From Gyrodactylus bullatarudis (Eukaryota > Platyhelminthes > Monogenea > Gyrodactylidea > Gyrodactylidae), in contig SSNU01000058.1 of NCBI GenBank assembly GCA_012064415.1, forward strand, positions 149,453 to 213,452: a stretch of DNA of 64,000 nt. The letters run 5' to 3'. Positions 10,704 to 24,500 of the stretch are shown here, piece by piece (position 1 is the stretch's first letter; every line of letters begins with the position of its first letter). The notes below the pieces were generated by a model. It did no database searches, was not told where the DNA came from, and saw only the letters and a program-made list of their open reading frames with translations. A program made the position numbers and the translations under genes.

Positions 10704-13700
10704 TTTTTACTATCGAGCAATTAAATAGGCGTTAAATCATCTCAAATTTCTTCCAGACAACTTTTTCTCATAATAAAGAACTATAGAGCGATATCATTGC
10801 AGCTATCACTTTGTGTAAACTTTGATTCTTGAAAGAAAACTCATTTGAATGCAAAATATTTAATTCATTCGTCACATTCTCCGGTTCTCTTATACATACT
10901 ATCTCTTATCATTTACAATGAATTACTAACGGCTTACTGACTATAGTTCTGTTGTACTGATAGTCAGCTAGGTTATTTATTTGTCTGTTTGTGAATATTC
11001 AAGCATGTTACTCTCATATCAAAAAGAGTGAAGATACAAGTTTAAACAAACGAACAAGGAAAAATCGACCAAAATTTATTCAGTATTAAGAGAAAAATTA
11101 CATGTAAATTTATTTATCTTCTTTTCAAAAGATTAAAAACGGCAGAATTATTAGAAAAACTACTTTCATCACACAGTCCTTGATGGAAAAAATCTACTCA
11201 ATCATATTTTCCACTTTTGTAGAGACTTTTTCGCTGATTTCAGATCATGTGCATCTTAAAAAATTTTTCAATAGAGTTTTCGAGTTATTCGGTAAAATCT
11301 GAAAGCCCGACTTGCAGTGCTTTGCCTTTCAATAGAGAAAAATAGGAATGAGATAGAAAGACAGAAATGACATCATCTTGTTGATGAATAAATTCTTAAA
11401 AAAAGAGCAGTAGGAAATTTTTCCTTGACTCTTCTAGTTTTTGAGCTATTTGAAGTCTAATTTGAAAATTGACCTATTTCGAAAACTCAATTGTATGCCT
11501 ATTTAAGTACCTTGTAGGAAAGAAATCTACCTCAATTAGGATACAGTAGACCTTGAAGTATCAAGAGCGTAAAAAATTTTTCGAAAATTATGCTTCTATT
11601 TATTTTATCGATGGCACCGTGAATTTTACTTATACATGTAAAAATGACTCATTTCTATATGCAACTCTTAAAATTTTGTTAAGAGGCTCATATTGAATCA
11701 TAAATCGAAAAATAGTGATTATTTTAAAATTTTAGAGAATATCAGCGTATATTTTTTGTCTTTCATAAAATGAAGATTTCCCTTAACTCGATTTAAATTA
11801 CATTTTTCCCCAATTTTGGTTAGGAACTATTCTCTTCCAATTCAACTTTCGAGGTCTCTTCTCATATGCACAAAATAGCCTTCTAGAACACCTTATTCTA
11901 CTCAATAGATGGTATCTAAACTTTGAACAACTTCGATTAGATCCTCGTTCGCTCTCTTGTACCTTAAATATGAGATGGTTCTTCAACTATTCAAAGTCTG
12001 GTCTTCTTCCATTCACTTAAGCTTGTTGAATTACAATTCAGAAGAAGGGTAGGGTTCTTGATAAAATTCTAGTTACATGCTAACTAAATATGATATATCC
12101 ACTTACAGATAGGAAACTTTTAGATCTAATTTCTGATAGGGTAGAAGATCATCTTTATTCAAGAAGAATTATTCTAGCTATCAGGAAACTTGAAGCGAAT
12201 TAGATTCAAATATGAGATTAGAAAAAATTTCATAAACTTGTGTTATCGAATTAATTTTCTTATAATTCTGTTCCCTTGTGGATATCATCTCTTTATACAT
12301 TACACAAGATTATCATTATTACCATCATAAAATATTTAAATTTTATTTGTTTAATCAATTTTAAACGAATTAGGAAGCATTCATTCAAATAGGGTATTAT
12401 TTAATGAATCAATAGTAAAAGTTTTGATTTTTGTCTTTTTTCAGACTTTCAAATATCGCTATCTATTTTATCTCAAGAGATGACTTCAATAGGATCGCAT
12501 TTTCGAATTCTACGGGTATGGGTTCGTTAAAAATGTCTTTATTTTATCTCTTTGATATCTTTGAGCGGATTTTCAATTATATATTTAATATTAATTATAT
12601 GTTCTGAACTCGTATAGCACGTATCAGATGAATGGTAGAACTGACATTGTTCATTTCAAGAGATTGTTGGTTCCTTAAATGTATGTGATAGAAACGACCT
12701 ATTGGGACATTAAGGGGTTAAACATCATTGATCAGTGATCAATTCTTAAGAGAAATATTTCGATTCTTACTTAAATCTCCTTATCCAATTTTCTTTGGAT
12801 AAGAGAGTTCAAGATTTACTCGAGAAAACTCCACGTATTTGAAAAATTATTTTCCTGATAGAAATATGAATGAAACGAATTTTATTTTTCAAGACGAAAA
12901 AGGTAATTCTAGCGCTATGCATTTTGTTATAATAATACATAGAGAATTTATAAAATGATATAAATACCAATAAAATATTTAGCCTTGGGAAAGTTAGGCA
13001 GAAGAGTACAATGCCTATAATCACAAGAATATTTCTAGATTATATATTAAATTTTCTTTCTTGCATTGATTTTCACCAACCTTGACTGTAGACTCTACAG
13101 TGTAGAGAAATCTTGGAAATTTTACCTTTTACACAATATGAAATTTCGTCAAAATTTATAGCTTGATAATTACAAGTTATAAATCATCAACTATATTTAT
13201 TAAATAGTATTACTAAATAATCATCTTGTCCGTTTACTCAATTGGAAGGAAATACAATTTTTATTGGGAATTTTAAATCAATGAAAATTGTAATAAATTT
13301 AAAATTTTGAAGTGTCTATGAAAAGTTTCAATCCCTTTACCTAGAAAGTAATTGGTGTATGACGAAGGGAATTTGTCAAGATATTCTCGATTTTGATGCG
13401 AATTAGATTAAGCCTATGAACACAATTTTAATTGATTTCTTTGATAATTGAATCTAGCCTAAATTTGCTGTAATAATTTCTCATAGAATTCAATGAATTT
13501 CAAGTGGATTCGTAAATCAAAATTGTAGAATTTCTGCGACTTTAACGATGGAAAAAATCTCGGAATATATTTTGAAAAATATGTATTGACCAAGAGCTCC
13601 TTAAACCAGTCAATCACAAATTCATTTCACGATTAGGATTATATTTTACAAGGAACTTTTTTTGAATAAAATATTCTTGGCATCATTAAAAAAGACTTAA

Positions 13701-16700
13701 CTTGAGTATAGTCCTACTTGGAAATAAAGTTGCATTAACAAAAGATTAACTTAACTGTATGTTTAATCAAAAAGTCAAAATTATTTCCTACATTTTAAAC
13801 TTCAAATCATTGTTCTTCAGTTATATTCTTCGTATTTCCAATCGATAACTTTTTTATTTTGCCTAAAAATCTTTTATTGAATTTTTAACAGAAAAAAGGA
13901 AAATACAAAAGAATTTGATTCTCGGTGATTGAGAATCTCTGAATTTTATCTATACCAGTGTTTTCTTATGAGGGTGAGTTTTTAAAAAGATTTAGGTTCC
14001 AGCTAGAGCTAGTTAACATGAAGTTAACAAAAGAACCTTTTTCCAGAGCGTCAGGAACACAAATCAGAGTTATAAGTTGTTAAAAGAAAAAAATTTCCGA
14101 AAAATTCAATTAGACAAAAAATGGACCATATTTGTAATTTTAAAAATGGATACGACATTGGACAGAGATTTGAATTATTGTCGGAAATATTCAAGCAACT
14201 AACCGGCTAATTTCATCGAGGAATTAAAAAAAAATCATTTTTTTCCTGACTTTCCGAAGATAAATTGTCAATTCTCATCCTTATTTCAACTAACTTTGCC
14301 TAAAAAACAACACGGATGAATACAATATTTTATTCAAACTTTACGAGATTTACAAAAACATAAAAAATATTTAAATTTTATTCAGATGAGCAAAAAATTA
14401 TAAGTCTAGCCCTCAAACTAAATTAATTTAAACTAAAATTCTAATCAGACAACATTTTAACTGAGCGAAATTCCGTTTAATTAAATTTATCGTTAATTTT
14501 TGTTTGATTGAATTAATTTAAAATTGCTTCTGTCCTTGGAACGAGGTCTTTATTCTTTGTTCTTTCGTAGTACAAATATTCTACTTCAATGTTCGAATTG
14601 ATCAGAATGAAATACAGAATTCTGAATTGTGATTACTCTCGGATGCTAAAAAATTCATTTTAACCCTTAATGTGCCGAAAAAAATTACATTGATTCCGAA
14701 TCTGAATTCGATTCTGAAAGCAGATATTCTAAAAGATGATAGAGGTTAAAATTGACATTTTTCTGATCTAAAACAAGTTATCTTCTACAATATATCTAAA
14801 ATCTACAGCAATTGTTTCACGATATACTAATACACTCAGTAAATACGTTTTCCAAAAAACGTTAAAAATATTTTACATTTTTCAAAAAATCACCCTTCTT
14901 TAGGTAATTTTGCTTAGCATCATTTCCTTCTTAAAGAGGGTTAAACAAAATACTTAAATTATTGCAAATTATCACTAGAGATGTAACGAATTTTAACCTT
15001 GTTTTTGAATCAAATTTTTCCGTGAGATTTCCGTAGATAATTTTGATAACAATGATGTGTAAGGTCTAATAAAACTGAAAATTCGTTTTTAATCCAATGC
15101 ATTGCCCATTTTCCCTAAATTCTCTTGTAGGCATATTGGATTTAAAAAATTTAATAGAAATGATCCTAACATGATTCTATTACTGTTTTCATTGTAAAAG
15201 CCTTGAAGCTTTATCAGCAAAAAAGATATTCAAAAATTTTGTGAAAACGTAATTCATTGAAAATCTAGCGGCTTTTTTAAAAATTGTTGATTTTTAAACT
15301 TGAATATTATCATGGACAAGCATTTTGATACTTGATCTTATATAAAATAATGTTAAAAAGTCATAGTATTCTCGATTGAGTAGGTTTTTAAAGTAGGTTG
15401 AAAAATTTATTACATCTCTAATTATCACACGAGAAAGTGTCACGTTTCTCTGGGGGAACATTGGGAGATAAAGGATCAAATAAAATATCAAAAACAATGT
15501 AGCTCGAGAAGCTTTTTTTATAAAATATTATTATACAATAATGCCTCAAATGATTCAGATAAACTGAAAAATTACTAATGATGGTTGTGGTACACAGAAA
15601 AAATTTATCTTAACCCAAGCTTATGTGCACTTGCCCCTTCTTGGACATGAAATAAAAATTTATGGCAATTTTAAATGATTCCAGTTGATATTAATGCGCA
15701 ATAATACATTGTACAATGTACATGAGAAAAAAGTGCCAGCTTTTTTAATGATGCAATTAATGTTTTATGGCTTTGACTAACTACATCTGTGTTCTGGAGA
15801 CAAAAATTTCTTGACTTGAAATTAACTGGTTGATGTAATTTTCTCTTTAAGAAAGGATAAAATATGAAATCAAGTGGTTTATCTGAAAAAATACGGATTA
15901 GTTGCAGCATTAATTAGTTTTTATCAATTATAATTGATAAATTGAGTAATTACTCAAGATAGATAGCAACAATGCTTTATTTTACACGATGTAACATGGA
16001 AAAATCTAATTTGCTGAATTTTTGATACGATGTTCTGCTTCTTCACGTTGATTCTCATGATCCTATTCCATTTGTTTACCGTTCAACTTTTTTGAGTAGC
16101 TATAATTTTCCTGAGTTTTTTTCAAAAAAAGAATAATTTTTATAAAATTGTTTTTTTGTTATTGAAGCCCTTTAAAATTCAAAGTATAAATGGAATGACT
16201 AAAAGTTCTTCTCTAAATAAAATTGGAAAATCAGAATATTCTCTAAGACGTTCGGCGCTATTTCCTCAATCATAAAATTGGATTTGCTATCAGAATATAA
16301 GCCTATCTGATAAGAAGATGAAAATCAACTATTTTTACATAAGATTTCTTTGGATGGTCAAAAACAAAACTCTCTTTATAATTACGAAGTGAACTGATCA
16401 GATGTTAAAATGAAAAGCCGACTCTATTTAATAAAAATCCTAATTCTGATTCCAAATTTCAGTATTTAATCGGTTGAATTCTCTGAAATCAAATTTTTAG
16501 ACTAAACATTAAAAATGTGAAGATTTGACGCATTTAAAAAATTCACAATGACCTAATTTTGGCTAGATTGAAAGTTTTTGATTTTTTTAAATTCGAATTA
16601 TCGGTTCACTTCATTATGGGATTCTAAAAGGGATTTTGATCCTGACTATCCAACTAGACGAGACGAGCGATATCAAAATTTCACCTACCCCATTTCTTAC

Positions 16701-17728
16701 GTATGAAATATAAACCTCAACTGACTAAGAGGCTAGAAAGAATTGACGAATCTTGTAAAAAATATTTGTAATGATTATTATTTCCAGTATTTCTCAATTT
16801 GAAATGAGATCCTTTTCATAAAATATCTCAAGAAGACCTGTGTGCATATTATCGTCCGATCGTTTGTACCTTTAGATTCTTGTTTCTCATCCAGAGTCTT
16901 ATTGATCAAAGAATTCATTCATAAACTCAATACGAATTTTCTTTTATCAATGTTTGCTTCTTGCTCTGAAAATTAGACATTTTCTCTTTTTCTAGCTAGA
17001 GATAAGAAAATGCATTATACCAATGAAAAATTTAATGAAAAGATACAGAATAATTCGAGTTGGAAATAAATCCTTGACAATTGTAAGTCGATTTCTTTTC
17101 AAACTGTATACATCTTTTCTTATTAGTTAGATGTTTGAAATTTCCAGAGACACGTTTATTAAAATCAAAAAATCTAAAGTTTTCCTTATTTCTTTCTTAA
17201 GTGTTTATTAATTCCACTACAAAGAAATAAGAGGATCAAAATAAAACTTCTCCCCTATGAAGAAATCTGTTGCAATTTATTGATATTCAATCCTTGATCC
17301 ATACCCATTATTCTTAGATGTTCCATGCAGTTCACAGTAAAATTCGCACAAGTCACATTCAAAATTTCTGCTTAAATTTTATCTCTGAACATTAGATATA
17401 TTGTTTGAGAGTTTTTGATTCATCTAAATATAGTAATTCATAAAGAAACTCTTTGAATTTATCAGTTACTACAATGTATTTAATTATAATTATCATATTC
17501 ACATTTATACTTGAAAGTAGATCTGTTGAATTATTATTTTCACCGAATATTAAATTATGCTTTCGATAAATCTCAAGACCACTCTAAAGATTTCAGAACT
17601 TTACCTAAATTATTAGAATAAATAAATGAATAGTTATGTTTTTAACTAGAAAATGATAAATTTGAATAGTAGCGTTTTGTAATTAATTTTTATTGATAAA
17701 TATTAATAATTAGATAAATAAAATATGT

Positions 17729-18398
17729 TCAAGAATAAGAAAGTAATCTCACAAAAGAATTGTGTGCAGACTCCAAATCAAAAATAAGTTGACGAGCTTC
17801 AGTTTCGTTAAGCTTCTCGTGGGCACTCATTGTTTCCATTTTACTCAACCATTGTTTAATCTTCACTAATCCATCAAAATCATCAGGTACAAATGACAGT
17901 TGAGATAGATTCTCGTGAAGATCCTTGAGTTCAGGTTGTATTTCATCGACTGCATTAAAGTCTAAGCGTAATTTATCCATTGCAGTGACAAATAAGGAAA
18001 CTACAGTTGCTATGCATGCTTTTGTATTACTTTTGTCATCTTTAATTGTAATAGGCTTATCTGCTTTAATACGATCAAGAGCAGCAGGACAATCCATGCG
18101 ATATTGCTTCATGAAATCTTCAACAGATGGGAACTCTGAACTTTGAACCTGGTTAAAAGCTGCTTTATATTGAGTAAGAAGTCGATTACATGACTCAGTA
18201 TAATCTTTAGCGCTTATATGGTCCTTAATATAAGCCTTTTGAAGATATTGAAGTGTATTTATGATTGCATAGAGATCTGATAAATTGTCAATTCTAGGAA
18301 TAAAATTTAATATTTAGATACTTTTCTCTTTCTGCTGGTGTTACATAAAGTTTAACCTCCTCATAAAGTTCTGGTCGATTTATATTTGATGCTGACAT
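17729..18398 (-). CDS. VPS28: VPS28, ESCRT-I subunit
   Basis: Two exons on the minus strand, 18398-18322 and 18293-17729, give 213 aa (human VPS28 is 221). The protein starts with the family's 'RPELYEEVKLY' element, keeps 'KAYIKDHI', 'YKAAFNQVQ' and 'MDCPAALDRIKADKPITIKD', and ends with the C-terminal four-helix domain (DEIQPELKDL, QLIFDLESAHNSF). VPS28 bridges ESCRT-I to ESCRT-II and sorts ubiquitinated cargo at endosomes. The intron (18294-18321) is only 28 nt, GT...AG, splitting a Lys codon. The alignment across it is gap-free against human, so the junction is secure. An AATAAA follows the TGA on the minus strand about 30 nt on. The gene is head-to-head with the GAS2-like gene, with 197 bp between start codons. 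Confidence 0.95.
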
Positions 18399-18595
18399 AG
18401 AGATAAAAACATAAAATCTTAGTTTTGTATAGAAAGCTTCTATTAGAAGTAATTTTTTATAATTTTAATTAATTTAAAACAAGACTCATAAGCTTGTTCA
18501 AGCTTTTTGTTTAAGTTTATTAATTCGAATAAAAAGATTAACATTTATTTATTTGACTTTAATAACCCAATGAAACTCTACTTTTCTGATCAAAA
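18399..18595. promoter_or_regulatory. Shared divergent promoter, VPS28 / GAS2-like
   Basis: Only 197 bp separate the start codons of two divergently transcribed genes, so both 5' leaders and core promoters must lie here. That is inferred from the arrangement. The interval is AT-rich, and an upstream ATG (18570) opens a very short frame before the GAS2-like start. Confidence 0.5.
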
Positions 18596-21500
18596 ATGAA
18601 CGAACCTGAAATACTAATTGCTAAACCATTTATACAGGTGAGATAATTTGAAAATAACCTCAATTTATCCTTAATTATATTTACATGCTTACTGTCTTTG
18701 GAGTTGAAACTTTTAAGATATAAATCCTTAGTTTCAAAACATATTTCATATTTGCCACAGATCCTTGATGAATCAATGTGCGTCGTGAGAGAAGACATCA
18801 ATGATTGGCTTCAGAGGTATCTTTTCAATTCAGAAAACGTTTCACCAATTAATCCCGAATTTCTTCTCTATCGTCTTTCTTCTGGTATTTGGCTTGCTCG
18901 ATTGGCTTACAAACTCCATCATACAGTTTTTGCTCAAAGTGAGAATTCAGTCAGTATTACATCTACATTTGGAGCCCTTCGTGGTCGTCCACTCACAAAG
19001 AAAAGTCGAGAATTTCGTTTTTCTTCCAATTTGCTTGCCCTTGCAAAAAGATCGCTGGGAGAACTCGAGAAGGAAAATTATTCAGGTATTATTATTCTTT
19101 TTAAATTCCATAGAAGATTACATTATTTCGGAGGCCTCTTCATTCTCATCAGTAAATGATCTTGATTGTTCAAGATGTAAAATCTGTACTTTTGGCAACG
19201 GAGTCTTTAGTTCATCGGAAAAGTGTTCGCACACGACTTCCAAATCCTCCATGTCAGAATCTCAACAATCAAAATCTTTCAGTAAAATTTCAGCCTCTAA
19301 AAATTGGGAATTTCGAAGTAACGTTACAGCATTCCTTGAATGGTGCAAAGATCTCGGTATTAAAGAGACTGTTCTTTTCGAAACCAATGGTCTCAGTGAG
19401 TATTTAATTATTTTTTATGAAAATTTCCTCTAGAACCTAAAATATCCACGTTTAAGAATCAAAATTTTTAGAATATCTTCACAGGAATAAAAATACACTA
19501 ATATTGGATTTGTATCAAAGTTTACCATTTCAATTCTTGTTTGGTCAGTAAAACTAGTTCTATTAATAATAATTGCTGAGTCATTTGTAAATTAGATTTT
19601 CATCTGCTCACAATAGAATTTTTACTACTATTCCTATTGTATCAGGTATAAATGAATAAATTTTTTTCGATCAAATTACAGTTCTACATTCATGGTAGCT
19701 AGAGCATTAGTCATTATTGCTCCCATTATATTCTTTCCTAGTTGAAATTATACTTTTGGATAGATCTTGAATTCTCATTTGTAGTATGCTTTTACGAATA
19801 CGACTTTTAAACTTTGACCGTATGTGAGACAAATTTTACTATATTTGTTTTTTACCTATCTAAAAATTATTTACTTCTTCTGTAATAATAACAGTAATTG
19901 ATGATAAATTATTTTTGTTACTCTAATAAAAATTTTTTTTTTGAGAAACGCTGAGTATTTCGATGTACATTCTTTTTTACTGAGTGCAAAATGCTTCTCA
20001 TTCAAGAGAGATTGTATCTGTGACCGATAAAGAAATTGGTTTCATACTCATCACAGATAGATCACTACAAAAAGAGATTTTATTTGAATATTTTTGATAC
20101 AATGAATCTTTCTCAGTAAAGAGCAGACTTGGTAGTCCTATAAGGATTGCTTTCTGCAAAAGAATGGCGCTACTTGAGTTATTATGATCCAACCGATAGT
20201 TGTACTCTAAAAGTATTACAATCTATTTATAATAAGGAAAGATTAACTCAGGCTTTCCCTCTCAACTTGAACTTTCTTTGGGTGTTTTGTACGTCTCTAC
20301 TTATCTTGGGATTAAAATATTATAATAGATATAATACAACACATTAATTACCTGATATATTTATGTATATTATTCCTCTATCATCCAGATTATTTACTCT
20401 TTTATCATGGAAAAGCTTTAAATAAATAAGCATATCCATAAATTTATTTACGGATCATTTGGCTACGCCCTATGATTCTTCCTATTGTGTTCAGCATGAA
20501 CTTGATTTTCACCCTTACATCTGAAATACACCAATTCTCTTTCAGTTACTCTGAGCTATTCCATACCAAAAATAAACTAGCTATTCTGAGGTTATTAGCA
20601 AATAGTCATATTTTTCAAGTTGACTCTCATCAGGTTGTGGTCTAGGTAATAAAACACGTGTAATTTGAAGATATACTCTTTCTCGGAAATAATTCGAAAT
20701 TTATAAATAGTGCAATTTAGAAGTTTTATTTCAGAAGTAGACCCTGATCTGAATTGAATTTATATTCCCAACTTTTTCAAATTTCTCAAATTATTTGAAA
20801 AGTGCTATATTTGGATCTGTGTTATGGTAGATTGTGAAGCCTTCGTCCGCTTCAGCCAAAGAAGAATAGATTATCATACTTGAGCTCATTTAAACACATT
20901 TGTGTACTGTCATTCATGTCACGTAGAACCAGATAAATCTTTTGTGTTACAGTTTAACTGAATTTCCATTCACACCAAAATTTTTTTCTATTGAGGAATT
21001 TGAAATCTTGAAAATGTATTAAAAGTAAAGTAAAGCTATTCTCGATGAATTTGGGAGTTTATGATTTTTTAAACTTTGAGTTGGTATCAAGGTGTGAGAG
21101 GAATTAAACATTATTTTTCAGCATTACCAATAGACAAGGAAAAAATAATAGTCGTTGAGATTTTAGGAAACACTCCAAAAGTCTATTTCCTATTTTTCGA
21201 CCATATTTACTCATTGAAAATTAATAAATTAAGATGATCTGAGGTCAGTTGTTTCAAAAACTGAATAGTGAAAATTCGTATGTCTATTAATGATTCTGAA
21301 AAATGATTCCTCTCACACCTTGAAATCAAATTTTATCTTGCTTGAGATTCCTGATTTCTGCGAATATATTATCATTTTGCTGACTAATGTCTTTCATTTT
21401 GTAGGTAGAAAACGAAAATAGATTCTGGGAACTTTTCGAATTTTAATAATATTCTGTATAAATATTCATGTCGGTGTAGGGTCTGATGAGAACCGACGAA

Positions 21501-24500
21501 AATAAAGGGGCTCATATTCACCCAGAATCTATTTTCGTTTTCTACCTACAAACTGAAATACATTAATTAGCAAAATGATAAAAAATTCACCTCTTTAAGT
21601 TTAAAAAAATGGAAGAATGGCGCCAACTCGAAATTTTAAATGTCTCCAGTTTTTTCAATTTTTTCATAAATCGTTTAAAAAATATTGAGAAAATTTCGAG
21701 ACTTCATGATTTTTACAAAATCTCATTTTTTCATCAAAGTTCTTCTACATACTACATAGTTGTCGAGCATAGTTGTCGTATCGAAACGTCTGGAAGAGGC
21801 TTACATTCCAATTAAATTTCATAATGTAACTTTATCGGACCAACAAAACAACTTTGATGAGGCTGATTTGAGAAATATTCTTGAAAAATTTCAAGTTTTC
21901 GAATATATGGACAATTTATGTAATTTTTTCGAATGGATCATGTTATCATGATCTCATATCTTTAAATACATTTCTACTCTGGAATTGGTTTAAAATTCTT
22001 GGTCATGCAGATATACATATTTTAATATAAAAATAACGATAACGAATTATTCTGGAATACACAAGCGACTGTTGCCCTTAGATGAAAAAAAGTATTTTTT
22101 TCAAATTCTCAGGTCAAAGAGAAAATCCGAGATAAGTTTGAGATTAACTCGTAGTTATTTCTCTTTCCACTTTTATTAACCTTGGTGTATTGAATATTCT
22201 CTCTCCAACTGGTAAATTCTGTGTTGAATGAAAATCATTAGTGAATTCACGTTCTTTTTGAAACACACTTGCATCATTGAAGCAGATTAAAATCAACTAT
22301 TGATAATGTCTTTTGAGAATTACAGAGAACTAAAGAGTATATCTTTTTCTGAATAGTTATTTACTAGGCTAGGTTGAAATATATTTTTCTCCAAACAACT
22401 CACGAGAGTACTAAAGTTTGTCAGCAAATTTAGTACTCAGATCATTTTTTGCATATTTTTGAATTGTGAAAGTCATTCTTCATTATGGCGTTGCCTATTT
22501 TTCCCACACTATCTCACGGGCATGATAAAACAAAGAAATCCACCATGAAGGCCCTCTTGATGATAAGATTACTATTTTTGAAGATAAAACTTAAGAAATC
22601 CATTAAATGACTGAGATATTCCAGATTTTATTGCTTCATTTAGTGAAAATTGAGCCTCGATTTGAGAAATTATGGATTTTTAAAATGATAGCATTATGAA
22701 CACATGCTTCAATACAAAATGACGCTTAGAATTGATAGTTCTATCAGAAAAGTTGATATTAATATGGAGTTAAAAATTTCATCCTACCCTATTATTCACT
22801 GAATAATATTCAGTAATAAAATTTTTGTTTTGCATCTATTTCAAAATGTCTGCAGAAAATTCCGACTCTAGATCCCTTTGATATCTTTTATTCGAACGAG
22901 ATAGCTCATAGTAGTTTTTTTCAAGCCATTCTTTAATTCATTCAATTGGTATCATCTTTTAACAAACCCCTCAGGAATCTACAATCTAAAATGATTCACT
23001 CCAATAAATACTATTACCAAGAGAATATCAGCCCTAAATTAATTTTAAAATGCACTTATCTCAAAAGCATGGGAATTGTATTTTCAAGTGATAGTGTTTT
23101 ACATATGGGAAAAACGTGTTGAATCATTTCATCCTTCTTGGGTCAATTGATGAATGATCAAACATCTGTGGCCAAACATTAATATTTTATTCTTCTCTAC
23201 TTTTTTTCTTCAAAAGATTCTATACAAAATCTTTGTAGAAGGAATGTAGACTCTAATTAGAGAGAAACTCTAATATTTGCAGATTAAATCCATCTGAACA
23301 AAGATAGAAATTAAATATCGAGTATATATTTAGTTCAAAGAGAGAGAGTTTGTCTGAATCAACTTATTTCTTCTAGCTTAAATCTTTCTTTCAACTTATT
23401 AAAAGATTAAGATGGTATTTTAAACCCAACCAAAAGAGGAGTAAATAATATTGAAACTCGTAATATATTTTAGTAGGTAGCTTGAAAAGCTAATCATAAA
23501 TGCAAATTATATACAAATATAGATCCCTTTCTCAAGAAAAGATAACGAGCTCTGTCAAACCATACCCTTCTAATTAATTGTTCCAAGGATTTCCATTGTT
23601 TGATTATTTTAGAGAGTCTGATGAGAACCGGTGAAATAAACGCTTTCTATGACTAAAAATATTCACCCGTCTTCTAAATTCTCTAATTAGAAATGAATAT
23701 CTCTACAAATTATATAGCTAGTTTTATAATTTTTAAATAAAACAAAAATTACTAAAGCTGGTTGAAAGGAAGTTTGCAATCGATTCTTCAAATGGTAAAA
23801 GTGGGCCTCATAATCTAGATTTCAGAAATTCTTAAAACATTTGTTTTTTTTGTAGAAAATTGAGATTTTCTAGTTCAACTCGTATTAATTTCGTACTAAT
23901 TTCTAACAGCGTAAAGGCAATATTTCATAATAAACTGTTGATTCATTGATAATAGGGCAGCTGATCTCGAGAAGAGAATTCGATTTTTATTCGAAACTAA
24001 TTTTCACAGGACTCTGTTCGAATTGATAATTATCTATTACTCATGACTATTTGAACAGACTTACTACTTGATCTTCTAATTAAGAATACTTGGTGAATCA
24101 CTTGAAATAAATTTTACCTTTTTATATTGAATGACTCATGGCAGAAAATTTCTCGAATTAATTATAATTATTATTGCTATAAATCGAAAATTCCAGACAT
24201 GATGAACTTGTTTTTCATCATTATCCCAGTGTACTTGAAACTAACCTTGGACTTTAGTCTACCGAATCCTCCCTCAAAATTTTTTCTGTATTGCGCATTT
24301 TCTAGATCTGCTTCCAATGTAGTTTAGAGACCATAAACCCTTTCATTAGACAAAAAAGTATACTTCTTAATAGCATGAACAGAGACTCTGTACTATTGAG
24401 AAATTTTTCTGTCCCAAATTTATTTCAGAGTCTTACCAACTACAAAGATACTCAAAATAAAATTTCCCAATTACAATTAGATAGTAAAACAGCTATTTTC

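Larger units (their letters stand above)
3921..17728. other. 13.8 kb gene-poor region with repeats
   Basis: No exon with homology, splice support or codon character could be found on either strand. Open stretches here are short and typical of AT-rich noise. The region contains the inverted-repeat elements listed separately (6488-6936, 7015-8447, 9545-9860, 10050-10703). It also holds what look like decayed relatives: 15050-15290 shares phrases such as CATTGCCCATTTT with the 6.5 kb element, and ~4195-4280 resembles the 21.1 kb element. The piece at 11798-12018 is open on both strands but matches nothing I know. Confidence 0.5.

Noticed and set aside
11798..12018. Stretch open on both strands with several Trp and Arg codons on one or the other
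   Set aside because: No family recognised, no splice context, and openness on both strands argues for composition rather than coding. It may be an old element fragment.
19086..19152. Choice between a 28-nt (to 19113) and a 67-nt (to 19152) intron in the GAS2-like gene
   Set aside because: Both are in phase; the 67-nt version has the better pyrimidine tract. This intron is therefore not counted among the secure ultra-short introns.
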